Below, piece by piece: positions 1 through 5,226 of a stretch of DNA of 5,226 nt. Positions within the stretch are counted from its first letter, which is position 1. Each line of letters opens with the position of its first letter. The position numbers and the translations under genes are program-made. The stretch spans positions 1 through 5,226 of the forward strand of contig CALQBR020000126.1 in NCBI GenBank assembly GCA_943328865.2. The letters are read 5' to 3'. The notes beneath the pieces are model-generated. The model saw nothing but the letters and a program-made list of their open reading frames with translations, was not told the origin of the DNA and did not search any database. The stretch is from Sphingobacterium thalpophilum (GTDB taxonomy: Bacteria > Bacteroidota > Bacteroidia > Flavobacteriales > Flavobacteriaceae).

Positions 1-884
1 ACAGATTTTCCAATCCAGTTTCTTTGACTTTCTTTGATACTCTCGCTCCAATCAATATCATTTAAACCTTGTAACAAACGCTCTGCATAAGCAGAAATCC
101 GCATACTCCATTGGGTCATTTTCTTGCGGATTACAGGATGTCCACCGCGCTCTGATACACCGTTTATGATTTCATCATTGGCCAAAACTGTTCCTAATCC
201 AGGGCACCAGTTCACTTCGGTCTCCGCCAAATAGGTCAATCGGTATTGCAACAAGATCTGCTGCTGTTGCTCTTTTGAGAAAGTATGCCAATCATCTGCC
301 GAAAACGCTTGAATGTTGTCATCACAAACAGCGTTAACATTGGTATTTCCTTCTTTTTCAAAAATTGAAATCAAGGTTTCGATGGCTTCTGCTTTGTCGT
401 TATTTTTGTTGTACCAAGAATCGAACAACTCAATAAAAATCCACTGGGTGTGTTTGTAGTAATTTGGATTAGAGGTACGCACTTCGCGGCTCCAATCGAA
501 TGAAAACCCAATTTTATCGAGTTGTTTTCTATATCCTGCAATTGGATTTCCTTCTTTGTCCGTTCCTCCGTCAATATTCACCGAAGTAGTCTCTTCAGGG
601 CGTTGTCCGGTTTGAATTGCATATTGTTCGGCAGGCAATCCAAAACTATCATAACCCATAGGATGCAACACATTAAATCCTTGGTGTCTTTTGTATCTGG
701 CATACACATCTGAAGCAATATAACCCAATGGATGTCCCACATGCAATCCTGCTCCTGAGGGATAGGGGAACATGTCTAAAACATAGTATTTTGGTTTTTC
801 AGAATTATTTTGGGCGGCAAAAGTTTGATTTTCTGCCCAATATTGTTGCCATTTGGCTTCTATTTCATTTGGATGGTATCTCAT
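1..884 (-). CDS. leuS: Leucyl-tRNA synthetase, N-terminal part (partial, runs off left edge)
   Basis: Cytoplasmic class I aminoacyl-tRNA synthetase that charges tRNA-Leu with leucine using ATP. The minus-strand frame opens with ATG at 884-882 and stays open for 294 codons to the window edge, about a third of a normal LeuRS. It begins [16 protein letters not shown], followed by [19 protein letters not shown], which contains the HIGH-type ATP-binding signature as HVGH at residues 48-51. Next come the Rossmann-fold stretch [16 protein letters not shown] and the WCP motif at 226-228, then QRNWIGKS just before the CP1 editing domain would begin. Two features fit Bacteroidetes LeuRS. There is an extra segment of roughly 55-60 residues (about 158-215) before WCP compared with the E. 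coli enzyme. The zinc-knuckle CxxC found after WCP in E. coli is replaced here by a Cys-free [13 protein letters not shown]. No Shine-Dalgarno site precedes the ATG. The editing domain, KMSKS loop and anticodon-binding domain lie outside the window. Identity is very secure. Confidence 0.97.
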   Translation of the reverse strand, partial: MRYHPNEIEAKWQQYWAENQTFAAQNNSEKPKYYVLDMFPYPSGAGLHVGHPLGYIASDVYARYKRHQGFNVLHPMGYDSFGLPAEQYAIQTGQRPEETTSVNIDGGTDKEGNPIAGYRKQLDKIGFSFDWSREVRTSNPNYYKHTQWIFIELFDSWYNKNNDKAEAIETLISIFEKEGNTNVNAVCDDNIQAFSADDWHTFSKEQQQQILLQYRLTYLAETEVNWCPGLGTVLANDEIINGVSERGGHPVIRKKMTQWSMRISAYAERLLQGLNDIDWSESIKESQRNWIGKS

Positions 885-960
885 AGGGTACTTCGTGTTG
901 ACTCGTGTTTTTAAGTTTCTAAACCGCCTCTAGTAAACAGACACGGCTATTGATTCATTA

Positions 961-1033
961 GCCCCGATGGGAGCGGGTATCCTTTTTATTCTTTCTTTAA
1001 GAATAAAAAGATACTGCGGACAGCGGGAATGGC
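961..1033. ncRNA. Structured intergenic element, possible Flavobacterium repeat / flavo-1-like RNA
   Basis: The outer helix pairs 961-966 (GCCCCG) with 1024-1027 (CGGG) and 1032-1033 (GC), leaving a 4-base bulge at 1028-1031. An asymmetric internal loop follows (967-976 against 1015-1023). The inner helix has 16 pairs (977-993 with 999-1014), one bulged C at 981/982 and a 5-base loop at 994-998. The flanking motifs GCCCCGAT and AGCGGGAAT on either side of a variable T/A-rich hairpin match a pattern I remember as recurring between genes in Flavobacterium genomes. It may correspond to the flavo-1 RNA motif, but that is from memory and untested. The strand is unresolved: read on the minus strand it would sit in the leuS leader, and read on the plus strand it would lie upstream of ftsX. 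The fold is seen directly; its function is unknown. Confidence 0.5.
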
Positions 1034-1084
1034 ATTTTGGAAAAAGCACCTCCTTTTGCTGCTACAAAATTTAATTCAAAGTCG

Positions 1085-1114
1085 CAAATTTACATTTATT
1101 GTACGAAAGTTAAA
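1085..1114 (-). promoter_or_regulatory. Candidate leuS promoter (Bacteroidetes -33/-7 type)
   Basis: On the minus strand, TAAATTTG (1092 down to 1085) matches exactly the Bacteroidetes -7 consensus TAnnTTTG. A TTT at 1114-1112 lies 19 bases upstream and is a partial match to the -33 TTG element. Transcription would start near 1077-1080, giving leuS a leader of about 195 bases that carries the folded element and the small upstream ORF. The -7 match is exact and the -33 match imperfect, so this is a moderate call. Confidence 0.4.
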
Positions 1115-1117
1115 ACT

Positions 1118-1162
1118 TTGAACGTTATTAACTTCATATAAAGAAATTCTTTATTATTTTTA
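1118..1162 (+). promoter_or_regulatory. Weak candidate promoter region for ftsX
   Basis: Two overlapping imperfect arrangements are visible upstream of the ftsX ATG. One is TTG (1118-1120) with TATAAAGA (1137-1144) 16 bases on. The other is TTC (1133-1135) with TATTTTTA (1155-1162) 19 bases on, which differs from TAnnTTTG only in its last base. Neither is a full match to the Bacteroidetes consensus. A promoter is expected here because the upstream gene is divergent, but its exact position cannot be settled from the sequence. Confidence 0.25.
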
Positions 1163-1182
1163 CCCAATAATTACAATTCTAT

Positions 1183-2058
1183 ATGGGTTCTTCTTACGAT
1201 AAATTTCAAAAACGCAGGTTAATTTCGTCTTATTTTTCAGTAGTACTGAGCATCTTTTTAGTCCTTTTTCTATTGGGAATTTTAGGATTATTTGTACTAA
1301 ATTCCAAAAAATTATCAGATGACTTTAAGGAAGAAATTGCGATGACCGTATTTTTCAAAAATGAGGCTAATGATAGTATTTTGAATAATTTTGGGGCCCA
1401 ATTGAAGGTATCTAAATTCGTAAAATCCAGTGTTTTTGTAAACAAAGATTCGGCAGCAAAACAACACACCGATATTATTGGAGAAGATTTCATGACTTTT
1501 TTAGGTACTAATCCGCTACAAAATTCATACGACATCCATCTAAAAGCAGACTATATTGTGGCAGATAGCATTCGAAATATTGAAAGAAATATCAGAACCA
1601 ATGAGATGGTTTCGGATATTATTTATGACAAGCAGTTGGTGAATCTAGTGAATGACAACATCAAAAAAGTCAGTTTTTGGATCCTGATTATTAGCGGATT
1701 TTTAACACTAGTAGCCGTACTATTGATTAATAGTTCGATGCGTTTGTCGATTTATTCCCATCGTTTTATTATTAAAACCATGCAAATGGTAGGAGCTACA
1801 AAATCATTTATTAGAAAACCATTTATTTGGAGAAGTATTAAACTCGGATTACTGGGTTCTCTTTTAGCGGTTTTGGCACTTATTGGAACGTTGGTTTATT
1901 TGGATGATCATTTCCCTAATTTAGGAATATTAGAAGATCAACTGATTATTGGTTTGGTATTATTAGGCGTGGTTTTAATTGGTATTTTAATTACTTGGAT
2001 CAGCACCTTTTTTGCTACACAGCGCTTTTTGAATCTAAGAACAGACGATTTGTATTAA
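1183..2058 (+). CDS. ftsX: Cell division protein FtsX
   Basis: FtsX is an inner-membrane permease-like protein that, with the ATPase FtsE, forms an ABC-type complex regulating peptidoglycan hydrolases at the septum. It is not thought to transport a substrate. The 291-residue product is of typical length. It shows a cytoplasmic basic N-terminus, TM1 at about 18-39, an extracytoplasmic domain at about 41-160, and TM2 at about 163-184. A cytoplasmic loop with the family motif MQMVGATKSFIRKPF (200-214) follows, where FtsX proteins are expected to contact FtsE, then TM3 at about 220-240 and TM4 at about 253-277. The tail RFLNLRTDDLY is typical of Bacteroidetes FtsX. The ATG at 1183 lies in an A/T-rich leader without a Shine-Dalgarno site. 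No ftsE is adjacent, unlike the ftsEX operon of proteobacteria, so FtsE must be encoded elsewhere. It is the first gene of the plus-strand cluster. Confidence 0.93.
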   Translation: MGSSYDKFQKRRLISSYFSVVLSIFLVLFLLGILGLFVLNSKKLSDDFKEEIAMTVFFKNEANDSILNNFGAQLKVSKFVKSSVFVNKDSAAKQHTDIIGEDFMTFLGTNPLQNSYDIHLKADYIVADSIRNIERNIRTNEMVSDIIYDKQLVNLVNDNIKKVSFWILIISGFLTLVAVLLINSSMRLSIYSHRFIIKTMQMVGATKSFIRKPFIWRSIKLGLLGSLLAVLALIGTLVYLDDHFPNLGILEDQLIIGLVLLGVVLIGILITWISTFFATQRFLNLRTDDLY

Positions 2059-2155
2059 TTTTTAGTCAAACCCATTATGCCTTCAATGGTAACTGATTCG
2101 GTTTTTCTTTTAATTTATTATCCGACCCACTTTATAATGCAGCCCTAAAAAAAAC

Positions 2156-2392
2156 ATGGAAAACAAAAACACACACGAATTTCTTTTTGAAAAAGTAAAT
2201 TATAAAATTCTTTTAATTGGTTTGGGAGTTATTGCTTTAGGATTTTTCTTGATGTCTGGTGGTGGAAGTGATGATCCAAAAGTTTTTAATGAAGCCGTTT
2301 TTAGTTTTAGAAGGATTCGATTAGCGCCAACGGTAGTTTTAATCGGTTTTGGAATAACCATCTATTCTATTTTTAAAACCTCCAAAAAGTAA
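2156..2392 (+). CDS. Small two-helix membrane protein, DUF3098 family
   Basis: A 78-residue protein that I recognise as DUF3098, a Bacteroidetes family with no known function. It has a polar N-terminus (MENKNTHEFLFEKVNY), TM1 at about 16-34 (ILLIGLGVIALGFFLMSGGG), a connecting segment with the acidic turn GSDDP (37-41), the family-like stretch FNEAVFSFRRIRLAP (44-58), TM2 at about 57-74, and a Lys-rich end. No catalytic motif, cysteine or signal peptidase site is visible. The start is ATG at 2156 behind a run of eight A (2147-2154), a leader common in Bacteroidetes. The stop lies 3 bases before uppP, so the two are almost certainly co-transcribed. Its place between ftsX and uppP suggests a role in the cell envelope or division, which is inference from context only. 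Confidence 0.88.
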   Translation: MENKNTHEFLFEKVNYKILLIGLGVIALGFFLMSGGGSDDPKVFNEAVFSFRRIRLAPTVVLIGFGITIYSIFKTSKK

Positions 2393-2395
2393 ACC

Positions 2396-3205
2396 ATGGA
2401 TTTCTTTCAAGCGCTTATTCTTGCCATTATTGAAGGGTTAACCGAATACCTGCCCATATCTTCGACGGGACACATGATTTTTGCTAGTTCTTATTTCAAT
2501 ATACAGAATGATGATTTTGTGAAGTTGTTTCAGGTTTCTATTCAATTTGGAGCCATTTTAGCCGTGGTAGTTTTATATTGGAAAAAGTTTTTTGATTTTT
2601 CTAAATTCAATTTTTATATCAAATTGATTTGCGCTGTAATTCCCGCGTTGGTACTCGGAAAGCTATTTGATGATATGATTGAAGCAGTTCTTGGAAATCC
2701 TATTCCAATTGCCATTGTTTTAATTTTAGGCGGTGTCATTCTCTTATTTATTGACAGTCGTTTCCAAACACCAACCGTGCTTCAGGAAGAAGACATTACA
2801 GTTAAAAAAGCGGTGGCTATTGGATTTTGGCAGTGTTTAGCGATGATGCCAGGGACAAGCCGTTCAGCAGCTTCGATTATTGGCGGAATGCAACAAGGAT
2901 TAACCCGTCATGCGGCAGCCGAGTTCTCTTTCTTTTTGGCGGTGCCTACCATGATGGCGGTAACGCTGTACTCGGTTTTTTTAAAAACCTATGAAACCAC
3001 ACAACTAAAAGGCTATGAATTGTTATTGCAATCTGAAGAAAATATAAAACTATTTTTGATAGGAAATGTGGTGGCTTTTATTGTTGCGATAATTGCCATT
3101 AAATTCTTTATTGGCATCATTAAGCAATATGGATTTAAACCTTGGGGTTGGTACCGAATTGTTATGGGTATTTTTCTTGTCATCTACTTTACTTACCTAA
3201 AATAA
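2396..3205 (+). CDS. uppP: Undecaprenyl-diphosphatase UppP (BacA type)
   Basis: Integral membrane phosphatase that converts undecaprenyl diphosphate to undecaprenyl phosphate, recycling the lipid carrier of peptidoglycan and other wall polymers. The family is also linked to bacitracin resistance. The 269-residue length is typical. The first signature, EGLTEYLPISSTGH, spans residues 13-26 and carries the expected catalytic/binding residues E13, E17, S23 and H26. QVSIQFGAILAVV follows at 46-58. The second signature, PGTSRSAAS, lies at 152-160 with R156 as the conserved arginine. GLTRHAAAEFSFFLAVP follows. Many hydrophobic segments fit the multi-span re-entrant fold, and all recognised key residues are present. 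The ATG at 2396 is 3 bases after the DUF3098 stop, and the stop is 6 bases before the truB start, so translation is probably coupled within one operon. Confidence 0.96.
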   Translation: MDFFQALILAIIEGLTEYLPISSTGHMIFASSYFNIQNDDFVKLFQVSIQFGAILAVVVLYWKKFFDFSKFNFYIKLICAVIPALVLGKLFDDMIEAVLGNPIPIAIVLILGGVILLFIDSRFQTPTVLQEEDITVKKAVAIGFWQCLAMMPGTSRSAASIIGGMQQGLTRHAAAEFSFFLAVPTMMAVTLYSVFLKTYETTQLKGYELLLQSEENIKLFLIGNVVAFIVAIIAIKFFIGIIKQYGFKPWGWYRIVMGIFLVIYFTYLK

Positions 3206-3211
3206 CGCCTC

Positions 3212-3934
3212 TTGCTTACTTCCGAAGATTACCTTAACGGACAAGTTCTATTGATTGACAAGCCTCTGAAATGGAGTTCGTTTCAAGCGGTAAATAAGTT
3301 AAAATACGCGCTTATCAACCAATTGGGATTGCCTAAAAAGTTTAAAATTGGTCACGCAGGTACGCTTGATCCCTTGGCGTCAGGATTGCTGATTGTTTGC
3401 ACGGGTAAGTTCACCAAAAATATTTCTGAAATTCAAGGTCAAGCCAAAGAATATACCGGTACTTTTTTTATTGGTGCAACCACTCCTTCCTATGATTTAG
3501 AAACGATAATCGATCAAACTTTTCCAACGGATCATATTGATGACGCTCTAATTCATGAAGCTGTAACACATTTTTTAGGCGAAATTGACCAAAAGCCCCC
3601 TGTGTTCTCTGCTATCAAAAAAGACGGAAAACGATTGTATGAACATGCACGTGCTGGTGAAGAAGTGGTTATTGAAGCGCGAAAAACTACTATTTACGAA
3701 TTCGAAATCACTAGAATTGCTTTGCCTGAAATTGACTTTAGGGTTAAATGCAGCAAAGGGACTTATATCCGCTCCTTAGCCTTCGATTTTGGGAAGGCAT
3801 TACAATCGGGTGCGCATTTGACTGCTTTGAGAAGAACCAAAATAGGGGCCTATCAGGTGGAAAATGCTATTGATGTAACTTTGTTTGAAGAGACTATTAA
3901 TGCATCAGGATTCTCAAAGTCTTCTCCCACTTAG
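3212..3934 (+). CDS. truB: tRNA pseudouridine(55) synthase TruB, TTG start
   Basis: Cytoplasmic enzyme that isomerises U55 to pseudouridine in the T-psi-C loop of tRNAs. The product has 240 residues, the short form without an obvious C-terminal PUA domain. The N-terminal motif GQVLLIDKPLKWSSFQAVNKL (10-30) and the catalytic motif GHAGTLDPLASGLL (47-60) are present, with D53 as the nucleophilic aspartate. Further motifs are QKPPVFSAIKKDGKRLYEHAR and, near the end, KCSKGTYIRSLAFDFG. The start is TTG at 3212. The uppP stop (3203-3205) is in the same frame just upstream, only CGC and CTC lie between, and the protein has no internal methionine. No ATG start is therefore possible and TTG is the best candidate. 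It lies 6 bases after uppP and is the last gene of the cluster within the window. Confidence 0.95.
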   Translation: MLTSEDYLNGQVLLIDKPLKWSSFQAVNKLKYALINQLGLPKKFKIGHAGTLDPLASGLLIVCTGKFTKNISEIQGQAKEYTGTFFIGATTPSYDLETIIDQTFPTDHIDDALIHEAVTHFLGEIDQKPPVFSAIKKDGKRLYEHARAGEEVVIEARKTTIYEFEITRIALPEIDFRVKCSKGTYIRSLAFDFGKALQSGAHLTALRRTKIGAYQVENAIDVTLFEETINASGFSKSSPT

Positions 3935-4172
3935 CCGATTCTGTTTCTTAAAATCGATTTTTTCTAAATCCACAGCACTGAATTAATTTTATTCCTTTGA
4001 ATTTACCTGTCGTTGTCTTGGAAATACTCAATGGTCATTACTTTTGTTTTGGTAATTTAACCTACTGAAAAGGCATATTCCTACTCTCTATATTATTTAG
4101 ATTGTTATAATAAAAAAGCTGTCTGAAATAATTTTCAGACAGCTTTTTTGGTATTAGATTAAAAGACTAAGC
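3935..4172. other. Convergent truB-pckA intergenic region
   Basis: This stretch of 238 bases lies between the truB stop and the pckA stop. It is AT-rich, holds a perfect 12-base palindrome AAAATCGATTTT (3950-3961) without a loop, and ends in the bidirectional terminator described separately. I see no open frame with protein-like composition on either strand and no RNA gene. Confidence 0.7.
4112..4149. terminator. Strong bidirectional Rho-independent terminator
   Basis: A perfect 17-bp inverted repeat (4112-4128 with 4133-4149) has a 4-base TAAT loop. The stem core GCTGTCTGAAA is flanked by six A on the left and six T on the right, so either strand gives a hairpin followed by a U-tract. It sits 23 bases past the pckA stop and 177 bases past the truB stop, between convergent genes, so it can end transcription from both sides. 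Confidence 0.92.
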
Positions 4173-5226
4173 CTACAATTGTGGACCAGCTTTTACTAAA
4201 TTTTGACCTTCTTCGTTTACGGTGTATTGCGCAAAATTCTTGATAAACAATTGCGCTAAATCAGTCGCTTTTCCAGTCCATTCGGCTGCATCGGCATAAG
4301 TATTTCTTGGATCTAAAATTTCTGTATTTACGCCTTCTAATGCAGTTGGTACTTCAAGGTTAAAAATAGGTACAATTTGCGTGTCTGCTTTTTCCAAAGA
4401 ACCATCTAAAATTCTGTCAATGATGGCACGAGTATCTTTAATAGAAATACGTTTGCCAGTTCCATTCCAACCTGTATTTACCATGTAAGCGGTAGCATTA
4501 TGCTCTTCCATTTTCTTTACCAATTCCTCTCCGTATTTTGTTGGGTGTAAACATAAGAATGCTTTACCGAAACAAGCCGAGAATGTTGGTTCTGGTTTTG
4601 TAACCCCGCGTTCTGTACCAGCCAATTTAGCGGTAAATCCAGACAAGAAGAAATACTTAGTTTGCTCTGGAGTTAATTTAGAAACTGGAGGCATCACACC
4701 AAAAGCGTCGGCTGTAAGGAAAATTACTTTTGAAGCATGTCCTGCTTTTGAAATCGGTTTTACAATATTATCGATATGATGAATCGGATATGAAACACGC
4801 GTATTTTGTGTCACTGAACCATCTGAGAAATCAATTTTTCCATTTGCGTCAACCGTAACGTTTTCTAATAAGGCATCACGACGAATGGCATTATAAATAT
4901 CTGGTTCGTTTTCTTTGCTTAAGTCAATCGTTTTAGCATAACAACCTCCTTCGAAATTGAAAACACCATCATTATCCCATCCGTGTTCATCGTCACCAAT
5001 TAACTCGCGCTTAGGATCTGTAGATAAAGTAGTCTTTCCTGTTCCTGACAATCCAAAGAAAACCGCCACGTCACCATCTTTTCCTTTGTTGGCAGAACAA
5101 TGCATCGAAGCTATTCCTTTTAATGGCAAGTAGTAATTCATCAATGAAAACAAGCCTTTTTTCATCTCTCCTCCATACCAAGATCCTCCAATTAGTTGGA
5201 TTTTCTCAGTTAAATTAAAGGCTACA
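4173..5226 (-). CDS. pckA: Phosphoenolpyruvate carboxykinase (ATP), C-terminal part (partial, runs off right edge)
   Basis: Cytoplasmic enzyme that interconverts oxaloacetate plus ATP with phosphoenolpyruvate, CO2 and ADP, the entry step of gluconeogenesis. The minus-strand frame is open from the window edge to a TAG at 4175-4173 and gives the last 350 residues of a protein usually about 530-540 long. The visible part starts inside [15 protein letters not shown], a conserved PEPCK segment. The Met at 5165 is therefore internal and not the start. In fragment numbering, the P-loop GLSGTGKTT is at 58-66 and the metal-binding kinase-2 motif DDEHGW at 78-83. These are followed by the substrate-side [13 protein letters not shown], the adenine-site region [20 protein letters not shown] and [15 protein letters not shown]. 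The P-loop form and these motifs identify the ATP-dependent rather than the GTP-dependent family. All motifs are intact. The promoter and N-terminus lie outside the window. Confidence 0.97.
   Translation of the reverse strand, partial: VAFNLTEKIQLIGGSWYGGEMKKGLFSLMNYYLPLKGIASMHCSANKGKDGDVAVFFGLSGTGKTTLSTDPKRELIGDDEHGWDNDGVFNFEGGCYAKTIDLSKENEPDIYNAIRRDALLENVTVDANGKIDFSDGSVTQNTRVSYPIHHIDNIVKPISKAGHASKVIFLTADAFGVMPPVSKLTPEQTKYFFLSGFTAKLAGTERGVTKPEPTFSACFGKAFLCLHPTKYGEELVKKMEEHNATAYMVNTGWNGTGKRISIKDTRAIIDRILDGSLEKADTQIVPIFNLEVPTALEGVNTEILDPRNTYADAAEWTGKATDLAQLFIKNFAQYTVNEEGQNLVKAGPQL

Larger units (their letters stand above)
885..1182. other. Divergent leuS-ftsX intergenic region
   Basis: This gap of 298 bases separates the leuS start (minus) from the ftsX start (plus), so it must hold the promoters of both. 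From left to right it contains a small hairpin (GGCTA at 945-949 with TAGCC at 959-963), the two-helix folded element (961-1033), a CACCTCCTTTT block (1047-1057) and an AT-rich stretch (1065-1182) with the promoter-like motifs. The segment 920-1065 is visibly more GC-rich than the flanking AT-rich DNA. I found no conserved protein-coding gene here. Confidence 0.8.

Noticed and set aside
371..574. 67-codon minus-strand open frame
   Set aside because: It lies inside leuS in another frame. The leuS frame has full motif support and this one has no recognisable family.
522..713. 63-codon plus-strand open frame
   Set aside because: It is antisense to leuS and its composition is that of a shadow frame.
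961..1014. Rho-independent terminator reading of the 16-bp hairpin
   Set aside because: It lies upstream of both divergent genes, has no U-tract on either side, and its AT-rich stem is enclosed in a second helix.
885..1084. T-box riboswitch upstream of leuS
   Set aside because: No T-box sequence, specifier loop or antiterminator pair is visible, and T-boxes are not typical of Bacteroidetes.
1230..1535. 101-codon minus-strand open frame
   Set aside because: It is antisense to ftsX, with no motif and no promoter or ribosome site of its own. FtsX is clearly the real gene.
2072..2089. Hairpin CCATT/AATGG after ftsX as a terminator
   Set aside because: It has only 5 pairs with an 8-base loop and no following T-tract, too weak to separate ftsX from the downstream genes.
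3585..3779. 64-codon plus-strand open frame
   Set aside because: It is an out-of-frame shadow inside truB.
3950..3961. Palindrome AAAATCGATTTT after truB as operator or terminator
   Set aside because: It is AT-rich, without loop or adjacent promoter, and expected by chance at this base composition.
3945..4110. Possible decayed adenylate-forming enzyme tail on the minus strand (SISKTTTGKFKGIKL)
   Set aside because: The TTGKFK stretch resembles the C-terminal lysine motif of acyl-CoA ligase-like enzymes, but the frame is stopped several times just upstream and the match is only a few residues, so chance is the simpler explanation.
5163..5165. ATG as the pckA start codon
   Set aside because: The frame continues upstream with conserved PEPCK sequence (GGSWYGGE), so this Met is internal.

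Overview
The window looks like a chromosomal segment from a Flavobacterium-like member of the Bacteroidetes. The evidence is the AT-rich sequence, A-rich leaders with no Shine-Dalgarno site before most starts, a Bacteroidetes-type leucyl-tRNA synthetase, a DUF3098 gene, the order ftsX / DUF3098 / uppP / truB, and a structured intergenic element of a kind I remember as scattered through Flavobacterium genomes. Assignments are from reading the sequence, not from database searches.

Layout. Bases 1-884 (minus strand) hold the N-terminal 294 codons of leuS, which runs off the left edge. Bases 885-1182 are a divergent intergenic region. It carries a folded two-helix element (961-1033), a candidate minus-strand promoter for leuS, and a possible 12-codon upstream ORF preceded by an unusually complete Shine-Dalgarno-like sequence. 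Bases 1183-3934 (plus strand) hold four co-oriented genes: ftsX, a small two-helix membrane protein (DUF3098), uppP and truB. DUF3098 to truB are nearly contiguous (3- and 6-base gaps), while ftsX is separated from DUF3098 by 97 bases. Bases 3935-4172 are a convergent intergenic region ending in a strong bidirectional terminator. Bases 4173-5226 (minus strand) hold the C-terminal 350 residues of pckA, whose N-terminus lies beyond the right edge.

How the genes work together. The plus-strand cluster joins cell-wall and division functions (FtsX; UppP, which recycles the undecaprenyl lipid carrier) to a tRNA modification enzyme (TruB), with an uncharacterised membrane protein between the two envelope proteins. 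leuS and pckA are housekeeping genes for translation and gluconeogenesis/anaplerosis and are separate transcription units. I see no mobile element, CRISPR array, tRNA, rRNA or defence system. Most of the window is ordinary core genome. The points worth a second look are the leuS-ftsX intergenic element, the DUF3098 gene by its context, and the non-ATG start of truB.
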